DNA of 64,000 bases from Lachnospiraceae bacterium (GTDB lineage: Bacteria; Bacillota; Clostridia; Lachnospirales; Lachnospiraceae). A program made the position numbers and the translations under genes. The stretch covers positions 1-64,000 of the forward strand of contig JAAVZI010000029.1 of the NCBI GenBank assembly GCA_022791575.1, read 5' to 3'. Of this stretch, positions 1 to 9,647 are shown in pieces; positions within the stretch are counted from its first letter, which is position 1; each line of letters opens with the position of its first letter. The notes under the pieces are model-generated. The model had not been told where the DNA came from. It ran no database searches and saw only the letters and a list, made by a program, of their open reading frames with translations.

Positions 1-56
1 GATTCCATAAGATTTTTCAAGGCATAGTACCCGCTATGTCCAATGTTTATGTCCAT
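1..56 (-). CDS. Possible 5' end of a further gene (partial, hypothetical)
   Basis: An ATG at 56-54 on the minus strand opens a frame that stays open to the window edge (18 codons, beginning MDINIGHSGYYALKNL). A purine-rich AGAGAAAA stretch precedes it. It would be the next gene downstream of the PP2C gene ending at 145, in the same direction, so it may be the last member of the phospho-signalling operon. Too little is visible to assign a family, and the frame could be fortuitous. Confidence 0.3.
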   Translation of the reverse strand, partial: MDINIGHSGYYALKNLME

Positions 57-144
57 TTTTCTCTAATTTCTTTTCCTGCACGATATTCAGTTGTCAATCT
101 TCGGTTGGAATCTCATTCATTGAGATTCCGAGAAGTTATTTGTG

Positions 145-969
145 TCATCCAATCGTGGAATATTTAATTACAACTACCGATGTATTATCCTGATTCCGCT
201 TTCCCTTGCTGAGCGCACAATCGGTAAGCTTGACCGCAGCTTCCCTCACATCGTCTTTGGAGGAGTAAATAATCTCCTTCATCTCTTTTTCCTCAACGGT
301 TCTATACAGTCCATCACTGCACAGTACAATATAATCATCTTCCAACAATTGCAGCGGTTTATAATTCAAGTCCACGCAACGCACACCACCCATTCCTATA
401 TAGCTGATTAGAGCTTCTTTCTGCGGGTTCTGGTACATTTCCTCCTCCGTGATCTCTCCGCGCATTACCTTTTCTCTGAGCAGTTTCATGTAATTATGTT
501 CTTCTGTAATACACAGCATTTTCCCGTCTCGGATTATGTATATATGACTGTCCCCCACGGAAGCCCAATATAACTGGTCTTCCTGTATAATGACGCTGAC
601 AAGCGTTGTCCCGGCTCTCATAGGAGTTCCGTCTTCATTTTCCAACAGTCTGACCTCCCGATCAATCTTAGGAATCACATCCCGGAAAAAACCCGGCAAA
701 TTTCCCTCATCCCGCCATTTTAAAAATTCTTGATAGACAACGGCGCTGGCTATCTGGCTCGCCGCCGCCCCGCCATTTAATCCGCCCATCCCATCACACA
801 GGACAGCTATAACTCTTTTGTTCTGAATATAGGCATAATCTTTATCTGCCAGAATCGCGTCCTGCTGTTCCGATCTTGAACCGATTACGGAAGAACTCCC
901 GATCACAATACACTGACGGTTGTCTTCTAACAACAGTGTCTTTTCACTATCAAATTCCAATCCGTCCAC
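145..969 (-). CDS. PP2C-family protein Ser/Thr phosphatase (copy 3 of the operon)
   Basis: The 274-residue protein has the metal-binding PP2C motifs in order: SEQQDA near residue 33, CDGMGG near 58, GDSHIY near 139, CSDGL near 218 and RNQDNTSV near 258. It is a soluble cytosolic phosphatase with no signal peptide or membrane segment. PP2C enzymes of this type (PrpC/Stp relatives) remove phosphate from Ser/Thr targets of Hanks kinases. The start is a GTG with an AGGGA box six bases upstream. It is the last complete gene of the operon, about 90 bp after the M4/VWA/FHA gene. The operon encodes two other PP2C proteins of similar size, so each probably has a separate target or location. Family assignment is firm; the substrate is unknown. 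Confidence 0.9.
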   Translation of the reverse strand: MDGLEFDSEKTLLLEDNRQCIVIGSSSVIGSRSEQQDAILADKDYAYIQNKRVIAVLCDGMGGLNGGAAASQIASAVVYQEFLKWRDEGNLPGFFRDVIPKIDREVRLLENEDGTPMRAGTTLVSVIIQEDQLYWASVGDSHIYIIRDGKMLCITEEHNYMKLLREKVMRGEITEEEMYQNPQKEALISYIGMGGVRCVDLNYKPLQLLEDDYIVLCSDGLYRTVEEKEMKEIIYSSKDDVREAAVKLTDCALSKGKRNQDNTSVVVIKYSTIG

Positions 970-1058
970 CTCTATTCCCTTATTATTTTTGACACCATAT
1001 CACTCTGGTTCCATTGCCAGTTATGGTCTGAAACAATTCTTTCCTATTGGTCTTTCAC

Positions 1059-4000
1059 TTACCTTAATTCCATTCTGCAGTCTTTTCTGGCAAAATAAAT
1101 AATGGTATTCCTTGCAATCAGCATGCGCTCACCCTGTTGCAGTCTTCTTTGGCTCTTCATCAGATACGTTCCATTGGAAGAATAGTCGGTTATGTAATAG
1201 CCGTTATGTCTTACATCAAACTCAATCGTGCAATGGACACGGCTTACGCTTTGGAATTGTTGATCAAGCAAAATATCTGATTTTGCTGCATCTTTGCCAA
1301 CTGTATAAACCTTTCCGTTTTCAAAAGACAGCTGCTTACCTTTCATAGAACCGTCTAAAAGTATTCCTGCGGCATAAACCGGCGCTGAGTCATGCTTTCT
1401 CTTCTGCCCGTTTCCTTTTTCTTTCTTCTCATCTTCCGGCACTTTTTTCACAGCAACAACTACTATACCTATGATGGAAGTAAGAATAATAACCGAACTG
1501 CATACAATCAGAACCACCCATACTGTTTTGCTGTCCGTACTTTGTTCCTTTTCATCCTCCTCTTTGCTATCAACAGCTTCCGCAGTAGCTTCTGCTGTAA
1601 TTGCGTTGTTATCTTTAAAAGTTTCTTTTCCATCAGAGTTTGCCGAAGCCGTCCAGATGGAATCAATCTGACCATCTCCGTCACTGTCAATCTGAAGCTC
1701 TGTCTTCTCTGTTTTCGCTGTATTGCTTGTCATCTTGGCAGATGCAGATACTGGAACCGATGAGAAATTCCTGGATTCTTCAATGGAATCATCCGAACCA
1801 TAATAGGTAATTGTATAATCCATCGTGCCTGCTCCGTTGCCCTCAAAAGAGAGTTCATAATCATTTGCACTGTCTAACTCCAAGACTTTTATATCATTAG
1901 CAATGCCAGTCCGTTTCAAAGTTCCAAACGATGTATTGTCATTATAACGGAGGCGGCTGCTTGAAAGCGTCTCTCCATTCAGGCTTACCGTTATATCTAC
2001 AGGACATGCAACTGTAATCACGATCTTAGAGCCGTTATTGACCTGACCGGATATGCTGCTGAACGAAATCTGCAGGTTATCTGCATCTTCTACTTCGTAA
2101 AAGCCGCTGTTTTGGATATAATTCATCAGATAGGAGCAGTATGCTTTTTCCGTATCATATAAGGAGTGGAAAAATCCCAGGCTGTATACATCATAATCCG
2201 TCTTCATGGCATTGTCATAATATGCACATACTGCATTGCCATAGCCTGACTCACGAATCGAATATGTGTTCGAACCGATCCAGTCTGTCATAACTCCTGA
2301 ACTTTGGCTGTTTCCACCATTCGGCGCCCCATCTGACATGATTACAATATTCTGCACACTGCTCTTTCGCGCAGAAGCAGTCAGCTCACTCACCGCAAGC
2401 TTCATTGCGTCATAAGTATCTGTTCCGCCCCCGCCACGCATATTATTTATGTAAGATTCGAGAGAAGACAGATGATCCATAAATCCACTCTTTTGTGTTC
2501 TGTTATCATAGCTGATGATCTCGATTCTGTTATCGCCGCCGGTATTTAACATGGCTTCGCAGAATTTAACGGCTGCCTGCTTCATTTCCTGCATAGGTTT
2601 TCCGGTCATGCTCCCAGAACAGTCCAGGACAAGGATTGTATCACGTTGTTTTTTTGTGACAGTGACAGTGGTTTCGTCTGTGAACGTATGCCCCTTGTTT
2701 TTCAAAGTGGCTGTTACAGTGGCTGTGCCTTCAGCGATTCCTTTGAGTTGTCCGTTCTTGTCGACTGTTACGACTTTATTGTTGGATGAGTTCCAGGCGA
2801 TTGAATTTTTTATTGCCTCATCATAAGCCAGGCCTTTGGGTTTGATGAGCGGGTCCATATACTTTAACTCATCTACGGCTAAATCGATTTCCTCATCCGG
2901 TAAGGCAAAATCAGTTACTACGTCTTTTCGGAATTCTGTCATAATTGTTAACGATTTTGCCTGCTTATTACTGGACACGCAATGTATATTTAAGAAAAAT
3001 GGTTTCTCATTTTGATATTTATTATCTGTTATTTTTACTTGATAAAAACATTCCTTTTCTAATTCTTCAGCCTTAAACTGCGCATTTTTATCAGTTGATT
3101 CTATTGTAAATGCAGGTTTCTTTTCCACATGCCACTTTCCATCGTTTTTATCTTTATCCTTATCATTCTTTTCCTGGCTAAAAGTCATTTCGTAAAACTC
3201 TACTTTCACATCGTCTAATGCTGCATTGTAATAATCCTTTATAAAACAATCGAAATTGTAATTGACAATAGTTGTAATTCGTTCAAATTCAATTCCTACA
3301 TCCTTTAACGCCTTTTCTACATAAAGGACATCTTCACTTGACAGCAGTCCATCCTTAGACATGGCAATTGCTGTTTTGTACATCAGCCAGCCAAATTCTT
3401 GTAAACCGATATCACTCTTTGGAATATTCTTGGTTGCATTGTACCATAATCTGGCTGTAGCAAACTCTGTCATTCCATTGTGGATTATTTTACCATCGTC
3501 ATCCTTAACCTCGGTCATATGATAAGCAGCATGGGATAAAATTGTGCTATTATAATGTCCATCTTTTTCAGAATCATATTGACTGTATTTAGATGGCAAT
3601 TTTCCATCTATCGATTTTTCTGGATCCCTCATATTCCTTGCAGAATTTTCCCAATCGCAGTTATTAGATGTTATTTCATTCATAACATCCGCAAATGCCT
3701 CACTAATTGCCTGTGATTCACCTTGCTCTCCAACAGATAAACTAGAAGCATGGTTAAATACTAGGTGTCCATATTCATGTCCTGCCACATCTTCAACCTC
3801 TTTCTGATAACCAACCATAATTATCCCTTTGAAACCATTACTACAAAACCCCCCATTTTTTCCTTCATCATAACCATCATTATAAAATGCCTCCAATACA
3901 CAATTACTATGATTAGCATATCCTATTATCCCTAATGTACTACGATACCAATCATAAATCTCAGAAAGTCTATACATAAAATCCACTGCATTCTTTGGCA

Positions 4001-4919
4001 AATCATCTTTATTGTCTGAACTTACAACTTTGTTTTTATATTCCTTATATATTTCTTCATTTAAGAATACTCTTAATTTATCTTTTGATTTAACTTCAAC
4101 TTCTAAACTTTCTTTTTCTAAGTCAATAATTCTAATATTCCTCTGTTCATCATACATCTGATATTGTCTGGTTGATTCGTCTAAAGATACATTGATACTC
4201 GCTCCATTTGCACCAGAATATACCTGATTTACATAGTTCCAATTACTCCACCCATCCAAAATCACTCCACTTTTAGCATCCGCAATCATATGATAATCCA
4301 TATATGCTTCATCCGCCTTAAAAGAAGCATCCAATTCATATGCCAGCACATCTTCCTTTTCACTGGAATAAATCACCAGGTTTTCCGCACTGACCGCAGA
4401 ATCTGTAATACTGACATCTGTAACCGTCTTATATCCGCCCTTTTGTATAAAGTTCTCCTCTATTGAAGCAATAATATCCTCTTTCGTCGCCTTCGTTGTC
4501 AAATCTATGTTCTCATCAATATCCCGGTACACTCCGGTGGACATCAGTACCGTTCCATCTTCCGCATTGGTCATAATATTTAAACAATTGCCATAAACAG
4601 GAATATCCTGATAAACCTGCTTAAAGCTATAGTGCCCATACCCAGCTGCTTCGCTCGCATCCTGCATCACCAGTGAATTCTCTGCATCTGCAATTCCATA
4701 ATTCTCTGCATGATCCATAAAATACTGCAGCGCCTCTTCCTCATTTGTAACCGTCTCGCTTCCATCACTCTCCAAGATGACCTGATCGGTTGTTATTAAT
4801 TCAATTCCTTCCTCTGTATCCTCTACCGCTTTCACAATGCCAACGGACAGCCCGCTGATTCCAAGGATCAGGCAGAGCATCAAACTAACCAGAGCTGTTA
4901 TTTTTCTTCTTTTCATCAT
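1059..4919 (-). CDS. Membrane-anchored M4-type metalloprotease with VWA ectodomain and cytosolic FHA domain
   Basis: About 1286 residues. Order: signal peptide (1-30), FTP/PepSY-like propeptide region (to ~230), an M4 thermolysin-type domain with HEYGH near residue 377 and the downstream EAFAD zinc-ligand helix, a Big_2-like Ig domain (~690-755), a VWA domain with MIDAS motif DCSGS near 765, one membrane segment (~1130-1155) and a C-terminal FHA domain with the SRVH core (~1190-1286). The protease and VWA parts should therefore lie outside the cell and the phosphothreonine-binding FHA part inside. I place the start at the ATG of MMKRRK because GAGG lies at suitable distance; an ATG nine bases upstream is possible. 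The gene lies between a kinase and a PP2C gene in one operon. The combination of M4 protease, VWA and FHA in one chain is unusual. Domain calls are confident; the role is inferred. Confidence 0.85.
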   Translation of the reverse strand: MMKRRKITALVSLMLCLILGISGLSVGIVKAVEDTEEGIELITTDQVILESDGSETVTNEEEALQYFMDHAENYGIADAENSLVMQDASEAAGYGHYSFKQVYQDIPVYGNCLNIMTNAEDGTVLMSTGVYRDIDENIDLTTKATKEDIIASIEENFIQKGGYKTVTDVSITDSAVSAENLVIYSSEKEDVLAYELDASFKADEAYMDYHMIADAKSGVILDGWSNWNYVNQVYSGANGASINVSLDESTRQYQMYDEQRNIRIIDLEKESLEVEVKSKDKLRVFLNEEIYKEYKNKVVSSDNKDDLPKNAVDFMYRLSEIYDWYRSTLGIIGYANHSNCVLEAFYNDGYDEGKNGGFCSNGFKGIIMVGYQKEVEDVAGHEYGHLVFNHASSLSVGEQGESQAISEAFADVMNEITSNNCDWENSARNMRDPEKSIDGKLPSKYSQYDSEKDGHYNSTILSHAAYHMTEVKDDDGKIIHNGMTEFATARLWYNATKNIPKSDIGLQEFGWLMYKTAIAMSKDGLLSSEDVLYVEKALKDVGIEFERITTIVNYNFDCFIKDYYNAALDDVKVEFYEMTFSQEKNDKDKDKNDGKWHVEKKPAFTIESTDKNAQFKAEELEKECFYQVKITDNKYQNEKPFFLNIHCVSSNKQAKSLTIMTEFRKDVVTDFALPDEEIDLAVDELKYMDPLIKPKGLAYDEAIKNSIAWNSSNNKVVTVDKNGQLKGIAEGTATVTATLKNKGHTFTDETTVTVTKKQRDTILVLDCSGSMTGKPMQEMKQAAVKFCEAMLNTGGDNRIEIISYDNRTQKSGFMDHLSSLESYINNMRGGGGTDTYDAMKLAVSELTASARKSSVQNIVIMSDGAPNGGNSQSSGVMTDWIGSNTYSIRESGYGNAVCAYYDNAMKTDYDVYSLGFFHSLYDTEKAYCSYLMNYIQNSGFYEVEDADNLQISFSSISGQVNNGSKIVITVACPVDITVSLNGETLSSSRLRYNDNTSFGTLKRTGIANDIKVLELDSANDYELSFEGNGAGTMDYTITYYGSDDSIEESRNFSSVPVSASAKMTSNTAKTEKTELQIDSDGDGQIDSIWTASANSDGKETFKDNNAITAEATAEAVDSKEEDEKEQSTDSKTVWVVLIVCSSVIILTSIIGIVVVAVKKVPEDEKKEKGNGQKRKHDSAPVYAAGILLDGSMKGKQLSFENGKVYTVGKDAAKSDILLDQQFQSVSRVHCTIEFDVRHNGYYITDYSSNGTYLMKSQRRLQQGERMLIARNTIIYFARKDCRMELR

Positions 4920-5031
4920 AATCCTCATTCCTCTTCCCAATTGCAGCAAAATACGGAAATAACCATTTCCCTACACGTCTTATCTGCTTGGCTCCATGCA
5001 AAACATTATTTAAAAACCGTATGCCAATCCG

Positions 5032-6492
5032 TTACATCCCAACGATCAGCATATGATTGGGGGTCGCCAGATAAAATTGCACACCCGCATTAACTTTATA
5101 CTCTTTGTTTTTTTCCAGCCGGTATCCATCCGCCAGAAATGTTCCATTCGAGGAGACATCTGTCAGATATATCTCCGAACCTGCAAGCCGGATATAGCAA
5201 TGCACACGGCTGATATTCGTGTCGCCATTGATAACGTATTGACAATTCTGCACCGAGCGGCCGATCTTAAATACATCATTTCTGTTTATCATAATCTTAT
5301 TGCGAATTCCGCCGCCTACCATTGCAGCCACATAATATCCCGGATTCTGTATCTGCACGCTTGCCGCCGGAACGGACTCTCTTTGTTCCGAATGATAAAT
5401 CTGCTGCCCGTATTCTTGTTTCTGTTGTACTTGCTGTTGATGTATCTGCGGCTGGTTCCGAACTCCATTATTTATGTATTGCTGCCGCGGCGGCTGATAC
5501 CGCTGCAGTATCTGCTGCGGAGAGACATTAATATCAATGTCATCCAATAGCTCCTTAAAATTCGGATAACGCATTTTATAATCAAGTTCCATGCCCTTTT
5601 CAATCACATCCGAAGTCTTCTTCGTTACCTGACAGCCAAGGGAAGCCAATGACGGCTGCTGTTCTCCCCGGTAACGAAACAATGCGTCAATTAATGGCTT
5701 ACCCGATACTAAATTGTAAAATGTCGCGCATAACGCATATACATCACTCCAAGGACCATGCGCTCCTTTGGCATTGTACTGCTCCGGCGGTGCAAAACCA
5801 GGCTTCAGCAGAATGGACATCCCTTTATTCTGCGTGCTGACAAAATTCCTTGCAGCACCGAAGTCAATCAGTTTTATTGCCCCTTGCGAGGTCACTATAA
5901 TATTTTCCGGGCTTAAATCCCTGTGCAAAATATTCAGCCTGTGTATTTCCATAAGAGAACTTGCCACCGTGACAAACACGCTTTTCATATATTCGGCATC
6001 CAACCTGCCTCCATTCGAGCGGGCCATCTTGCGCAGATCCTGACCATCCAGGAATTCCATAACCAGATACGCCGTGTTGTTCTCATTAAAATAGTCCAAT
6101 ATATCCACGACAATCGGATTATTTTGTAAACGGATCAGCGTCTTTGCCTCATCGACGAATTTTTCCCTGCCGTGATGAAACACATACTTCGATTTGTCAT
6201 CTGAAAAGGGAACCACCTGTGTCGCCGCCCCGCTTCTTGTAGAATACTCGGACGGCATATACTCTTTCACGGCACAGATTGTGTTGGAAGCCAGGTCTAT
6301 GGCATTGTATGTAATCCCAAAACCTCCCTTTCCAAGAACGCGTCCAATCAGATACCGATTGTTGAGCACGGTAAATGACGGAAGAACCCCCATATATTTT
6401 TTTTCTTTTGTTCGGTCATATCTGCAAACGGGACAGACCGTATTCCCTTTTAACGAATTAAAGCAATTCGTACAGCTGTCATACTGCGGCAT
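5032..6492 (-). CDS. Hanks-type Ser/Thr protein kinase with N-terminal zinc ribbon and C-terminal FHA domain
   Basis: The 486-residue protein starts with a four-Cys ribbon (CTNC...CPVC, residues 8-23). A kinase domain (~45-300) follows, with glycine loop GKGGFG, the ATP-binding Lys in AVKEYMP, catalytic HRD in LHRDLSPEN and DFG in LIDFGAAR. A Gln/Pro-rich linker (~320-380) leads to a C-terminal FHA domain with conserved Gly-Arg, SRVH and SSNGT. No membrane segment is seen, so it should be cytosolic. FHA binds phosphothreonine, so the kinase could dock on phosphorylated partners such as the ETT-rich FHA protein at 20253-21500. AGGAG lies six bases before the ATG. It is the second kinase of the operon and differs in layout from the membrane kinase at 17622-19451. 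Confidence 0.93.
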   Translation of the reverse strand: MPQYDSCTNCFNSLKGNTVCPVCRYDRTKEKKYMGVLPSFTVLNNRYLIGRVLGKGGFGITYNAIDLASNTICAVKEYMPSEYSTRSGAATQVVPFSDDKSKYVFHHGREKFVDEAKTLIRLQNNPIVVDILDYFNENNTAYLVMEFLDGQDLRKMARSNGGRLDAEYMKSVFVTVASSLMEIHRLNILHRDLSPENIIVTSQGAIKLIDFGAARNFVSTQNKGMSILLKPGFAPPEQYNAKGAHGPWSDVYALCATFYNLVSGKPLIDALFRYRGEQQPSLASLGCQVTKKTSDVIEKGMELDYKMRYPNFKELLDDIDINVSPQQILQRYQPPRQQYINNGVRNQPQIHQQQVQQKQEYGQQIYHSEQRESVPAASVQIQNPGYYVAAMVGGGIRNKIMINRNDVFKIGRSVQNCQYVINGDTNISRVHCYIRLAGSEIYLTDVSSNGTFLADGYRLEKNKEYKVNAGVQFYLATPNHMLIVGM

Positions 6493-6555
6493 TTTCTTCT
6501 CCTATCTTTGTAACTACTATGACCGTAAAACACCAGCGCAATCCATTCGTATTGT

Positions 6556-8307
6556 TTAAAACCGTATTACCATATCAGAAAGTCCAGCAAATATCTTGTC
6601 CCCACTCGTCAGCTTCTGCCTGCTTCCAATACGTATTCCGTTAAGCATTGTCCCATTTTTTGACTGTAAATCTGTTAGAAACAGGAAGCCTTGTTCGTAT
6701 TCGATCGCAAAATGCTGGCGCGAAAGCTTGGTATCGTCAATACAGATATCACAGGCGGCAGCGCGCCCGACTATGACGCTGCTGACCACTTCCATATGCA
6801 CCTGCTGCCACGCCTGCTTCCCTGTTTTCACTGACAGCTCTATTGCAATGGAGTCATTGTTCTTAATATGATACCTGACCTGTTTCTGCAGCACAGGCTC
6901 ATTTTCTATCACGTCAACCTGCTGTGAGATCACAGGAGCTGCCGCAGGCTTCGGCTGATTCCCCGAAGCAGCAGTCTCCCCATCCCGGCTCTGTTTCTCT
7001 TCTTTCCTTCTCCGCAATAACAGAACGCACGCGAGCGCAAACAATACCAATGCAATTACAACAATCAAAATTATGCTCCAAAGAGATACGCGGCTGGTTT
7101 CTTTCTGGTCCTCCTCCGCTTTCCTGATTCCGCTGACTGCCACCGTCTGTGTCCCCTCAACCAGATTCGCTTCTTTGGAACAATCCGCTATGCCGTGGAA
7201 TGCTATTGTATATTGACCGTTATGAAGCCCCTTTAATTTAAGCTCTACTTGATTTGCAGCAACAGCAACAACCGACGTAACATCGGCCGTCACGCCATTA
7301 CGATCCCTCACACTATATGAGGAGCTGTCTAAAGCATGATCAACCGCTTCAGAAAAGGTAATAAAAATCGACTGGCCTTTTTTATCATAACGAATTTCAT
7401 TCACAGTGGGCGGAATGTTATCTTCTATGGAGCGCGCGACCGGAACACTTTGTTCCACCTGCAGGTCGCCAATTTTTATAGACAGCTGGCGTTGCGAACC
7501 GTCTGCTATATTCCCGGCTGCCAGCAGCCTGATTATGGTAATATTATTTATATCTGTTAACAATGCAGCAAAATTCTGCTCATTTTCAACGAACTGAAAA
7601 CTTCCGCCAGACATGCGTGTCAATTCTCCAAACCGGTCTGCTGCTTCTTTTGAGGTACCGGATGAACACGCTGCATACAAGGGCAGTGCATGGGTTTTGT
7701 AAACATTGGCAATCTCCTCATAGGTGCTGTTTCCCATCTGCTCATCCATTCCGTCTGAAAATACAATGGCATATTCCCGGTCAAAACTGCTGACCGCTGC
7801 ATTAGACAGCTGATAAGCCCTTGCTAGTACCTCGTAGAACATAGTTCCATTTTCCGTACACTGCAATCCATTCACTGCCTGAATTATTTCTTCCTTTGTC
7901 TCACTGCCATCTAAGAGAGTCGTAACCTCGCTCTCGCCAAATGTAATTAAGACAATTCTGTCTTGATTACCCATCAAGTTTACATAATGCAATATATTTG
8001 TTTTTACCAGCTCAAAGGATCTGCGCATAGATTTTGACAAATCAACCAAAATATATGCACAAACGGAATCATCCGCAGCATTATATGCCTCTGCACGGTC
8101 GACCCGCAGTACTTCACTCCCAAGCGCAGCAGATATCTGCGTGGAGGCAAATCCTGTACCTTTTATCTCAGCCGTTATTTCCGGCATCTGCACAGCGATT
8201 CTTCCATACGAGAGAGCCCCTCCATTGTCTGCATCCATTTCCATGGACAAAGCAGTCATTGTCATTACAAATATTATCATCCATCCCAACAGTTTCTTTA
8301 CTGCCAT
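6556..8307 (-). CDS. Membrane protein with extracellular VWA domain and cytosolic FHA domain
   Basis: About 583 residues from the ATG of MAVKKLLGW. This start overlaps the end of the preceding FHA gene by ten bases; a longer reading frame exists but lies inside that gene. An N-terminal hydrophobic signal is followed by a VWA domain with MIDAS motif DLSKS near residue 84, an Ig-like region (~310-390, PTVNEIRYD...), one membrane segment (~405-430) with a basic stop-transfer sequence, and a C-terminal FHA domain (~490-583) with SRQH and SKNGT cores. The layout matches the C-terminal half of the 1059-4919 protein: an outside metal-dependent adhesion domain joined to an inside phosphothreonine reader. 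It sits between FHA and kinase genes in the operon. Confidence 0.88.
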   Translation of the reverse strand: MAVKKLLGWMIIFVMTMTALSMEMDADNGGALSYGRIAVQMPEITAEIKGTGFASTQISAALGSEVLRVDRAEAYNAADDSVCAYILVDLSKSMRRSFELVKTNILHYVNLMGNQDRIVLITFGESEVTTLLDGSETKEEIIQAVNGLQCTENGTMFYEVLARAYQLSNAAVSSFDREYAIVFSDGMDEQMGNSTYEEIANVYKTHALPLYAACSSGTSKEAADRFGELTRMSGGSFQFVENEQNFAALLTDINNITIIRLLAAGNIADGSQRQLSIKIGDLQVEQSVPVARSIEDNIPPTVNEIRYDKKGQSIFITFSEAVDHALDSSSYSVRDRNGVTADVTSVVAVAANQVELKLKGLHNGQYTIAFHGIADCSKEANLVEGTQTVAVSGIRKAEEDQKETSRVSLWSIILIVVIALVLFALACVLLLRRRKEEKQSRDGETAASGNQPKPAAAPVISQQVDVIENEPVLQKQVRYHIKNNDSIAIELSVKTGKQAWQQVHMEVVSSVIVGRAAACDICIDDTKLSRQHFAIEYEQGFLFLTDLQSKNGTMLNGIRIGSRQKLTSGDKIFAGLSDMVIRF

Positions 8308-8870
8308 ATGCGGTCTGCCCTGCAGAACGGAACAAAAATGTAATCGCTCTCTCCCGCTGTAATCCTGTCGCCTTCCTCTAGTTCGCATACATCTGTCACC
8401 GCCTCTCCATTTAGATAAGTACGTCCTTCCCCCGAAACAATATAGAACATAATGCTTTTCGGTTCGTATACAATTGAAAAATGATTTTTTCTTGATATTG
8501 CAGGATCATCTGACAATCCTAAATCCATTTCATAAGAACGTCCGGCAAAGTTTCTTCCTTCATGTATGACATAGCTTTTCCCTTTCATGAATCCATTCCG
8601 ACATACAAGCCATCCAGCAGTCATTTCATTCTCAGCATCTTTTGAAAATATCCCTATTGTCTTATCACATTCCCCGACACTGTCTCCATAAGCTTCTGTC
8701 ACCTGTGCCCCATCATCCTCCTGGTCATATGAAAATGAATAGTAAGAGGTTGTCTGGCTTTCCATGCCTGATTCACTGCCAGATACATAGTTCTCCTGTG
8801 CACAGTATGGACATGTCGAGTCTTTACTATCATCATAATAGTGATTGTTCATACACTGAACAATAGCCAC
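8298..8870 (-). CDS. Small FHA-domain protein with zinc-ribbon-like N-terminus
   Basis: The 190-residue protein begins with a Cys/His cluster (C at residue 6, HYY at 10-12, CPYC near 20), which looks like a small zinc ribbon. An acidic linker leads to an FHA domain (~95-190) with GRSYEMD, SRKNHF and a Gly-rich C-terminal strand. No membrane segment is present. The start is a GTG with GAGGTG seven bases upstream. The stop overlaps the start of the VWA/FHA gene, so the two are probably translationally coupled. It resembles the ribbon + FHA parts of the kinase at 5032-6492 without the kinase and may act as an adaptor for phosphorylated partners. Confidence 0.82.
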   Translation of the reverse strand: MAIVQCMNNHYYDDSKDSTCPYCAQENYVSGSESGMESQTTSYYSFSYDQEDDGAQVTEAYGDSVGECDKTIGIFSKDAENEMTAGWLVCRNGFMKGKSYVIHEGRNFAGRSYEMDLGLSDDPAISRKNHFSIVYEPKSIMFYIVSGEGRTYLNGEAVTDVCELEEGDRITAGESDYIFVPFCRADRIWQ

Positions 8871-8885
8871 GTCCTATCACCTCAT

Positions 8886-9620
8886 TCACTTTACATTTGC
8901 TAATATAGCAGAATAGTTATCCATGCCTTTTCCCTGTCCGTTCGCAAGGACTTCCTCCTCCATCATAGCAAGCATATCATAAGCGGAAACATCACTTTTT
9001 AATATTTTGGTTATCGTTTTTTCTTCAATCCACTCCCAGAAGCCGTCGGAACAGAGAAGAAAACTATCTCCTTTTTGCACCAGCATATCCCTTTGATCAA
9101 TCTCATAGGCGGGGGCAGGCCATTCTGCCCCCATTGCCCGAAGCAGAACGCTTCGATCAGGATGATGCCGTATGTCACTTTCACTGATCTGCCCGCTCAA
9201 TGCCAACATCTGCGGAACACTATGGTCAATTGTACGGCTTACCTGTTTTCCATTGTGGAAATGATAGATTCTTGAGTCCCCGATATGGCCCCATCTGGCA
9301 AATTTGTTTGTAATAAGCAAAAAAACCATAGTCGTCTTTATCGATGGATACCCCTTGAGGCTTTTCTCCTCCATCAGCATATCCTGCGCAACCTGAAAAC
9401 ACTCATCAATAAACTTCCCTTCCACATTGTCTGTATTCTCAATAGCAGCGCCGATACAGTCGGCAACAAAGTTCGAAGCGATATCGCCGTTTCCATGACC
9501 TCCAAGACCATCTGCAAGCACAAAGCCATAAGTTGCCAGCGGCTGATTTATAAATACTCTGACTGCATCTTCATTGGATGGTTTTTCACCTGTTTTTGTA
9601 ATCGTTGCATAGTCTATCAA
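8886..9620 (-). CDS. PP2C-family protein Ser/Thr phosphatase (copy 2)
   Basis: The 244-residue soluble protein contains the PP2C motif set: KPSNEDAV near residue 12, LADGLGGHG near 36, GDSRIYHF near 115, CSDGFWEW near 170 and MDNYSAIL near the end. The start is a TTG codon with GGAGG seven bases upstream, 30 bp after the giant surface protein gene. It precedes the small FHA gene by 15 bp. It is likely a cytosolic phosphatase that opposes the operon kinases. Sequence differs clearly from the other two operon PP2Cs, which argues against a recent duplication. Confidence 0.9.
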   Translation of the reverse strand: MIDYATITKTGEKPSNEDAVRVFINQPLATYGFVLADGLGGHGNGDIASNFVADCIGAAIENTDNVEGKFIDECFQVAQDMLMEEKSLKGYPSIKTTMVFLLITNKFARWGHIGDSRIYHFHNGKQVSRTIDHSVPQMLALSGQISESDIRHHPDRSVLLRAMGAEWPAPAYEIDQRDMLVQKGDSFLLCSDGFWEWIEEKTITKILKSDVSAYDMLAMMEEEVLANGQGKGMDNYSAILANVK

Positions 9621-9647
9621 AACATTTCCTCCGCTTTTTACGTTTGC

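Noticed and set aside
107..129. Hairpin GGAATCTCA / TGAGATTCC as terminator of the phospho-signalling operon
   Set aside because: No T run follows on the minus strand, and a possible further gene starts just beyond it.
5032..6492. Type VI secretion regulator assignment for the kinase/FHA/PP2C genes
   Set aside because: No T6SS structural gene occurs in the window and such systems are not expected in a Gram-positive spore former.
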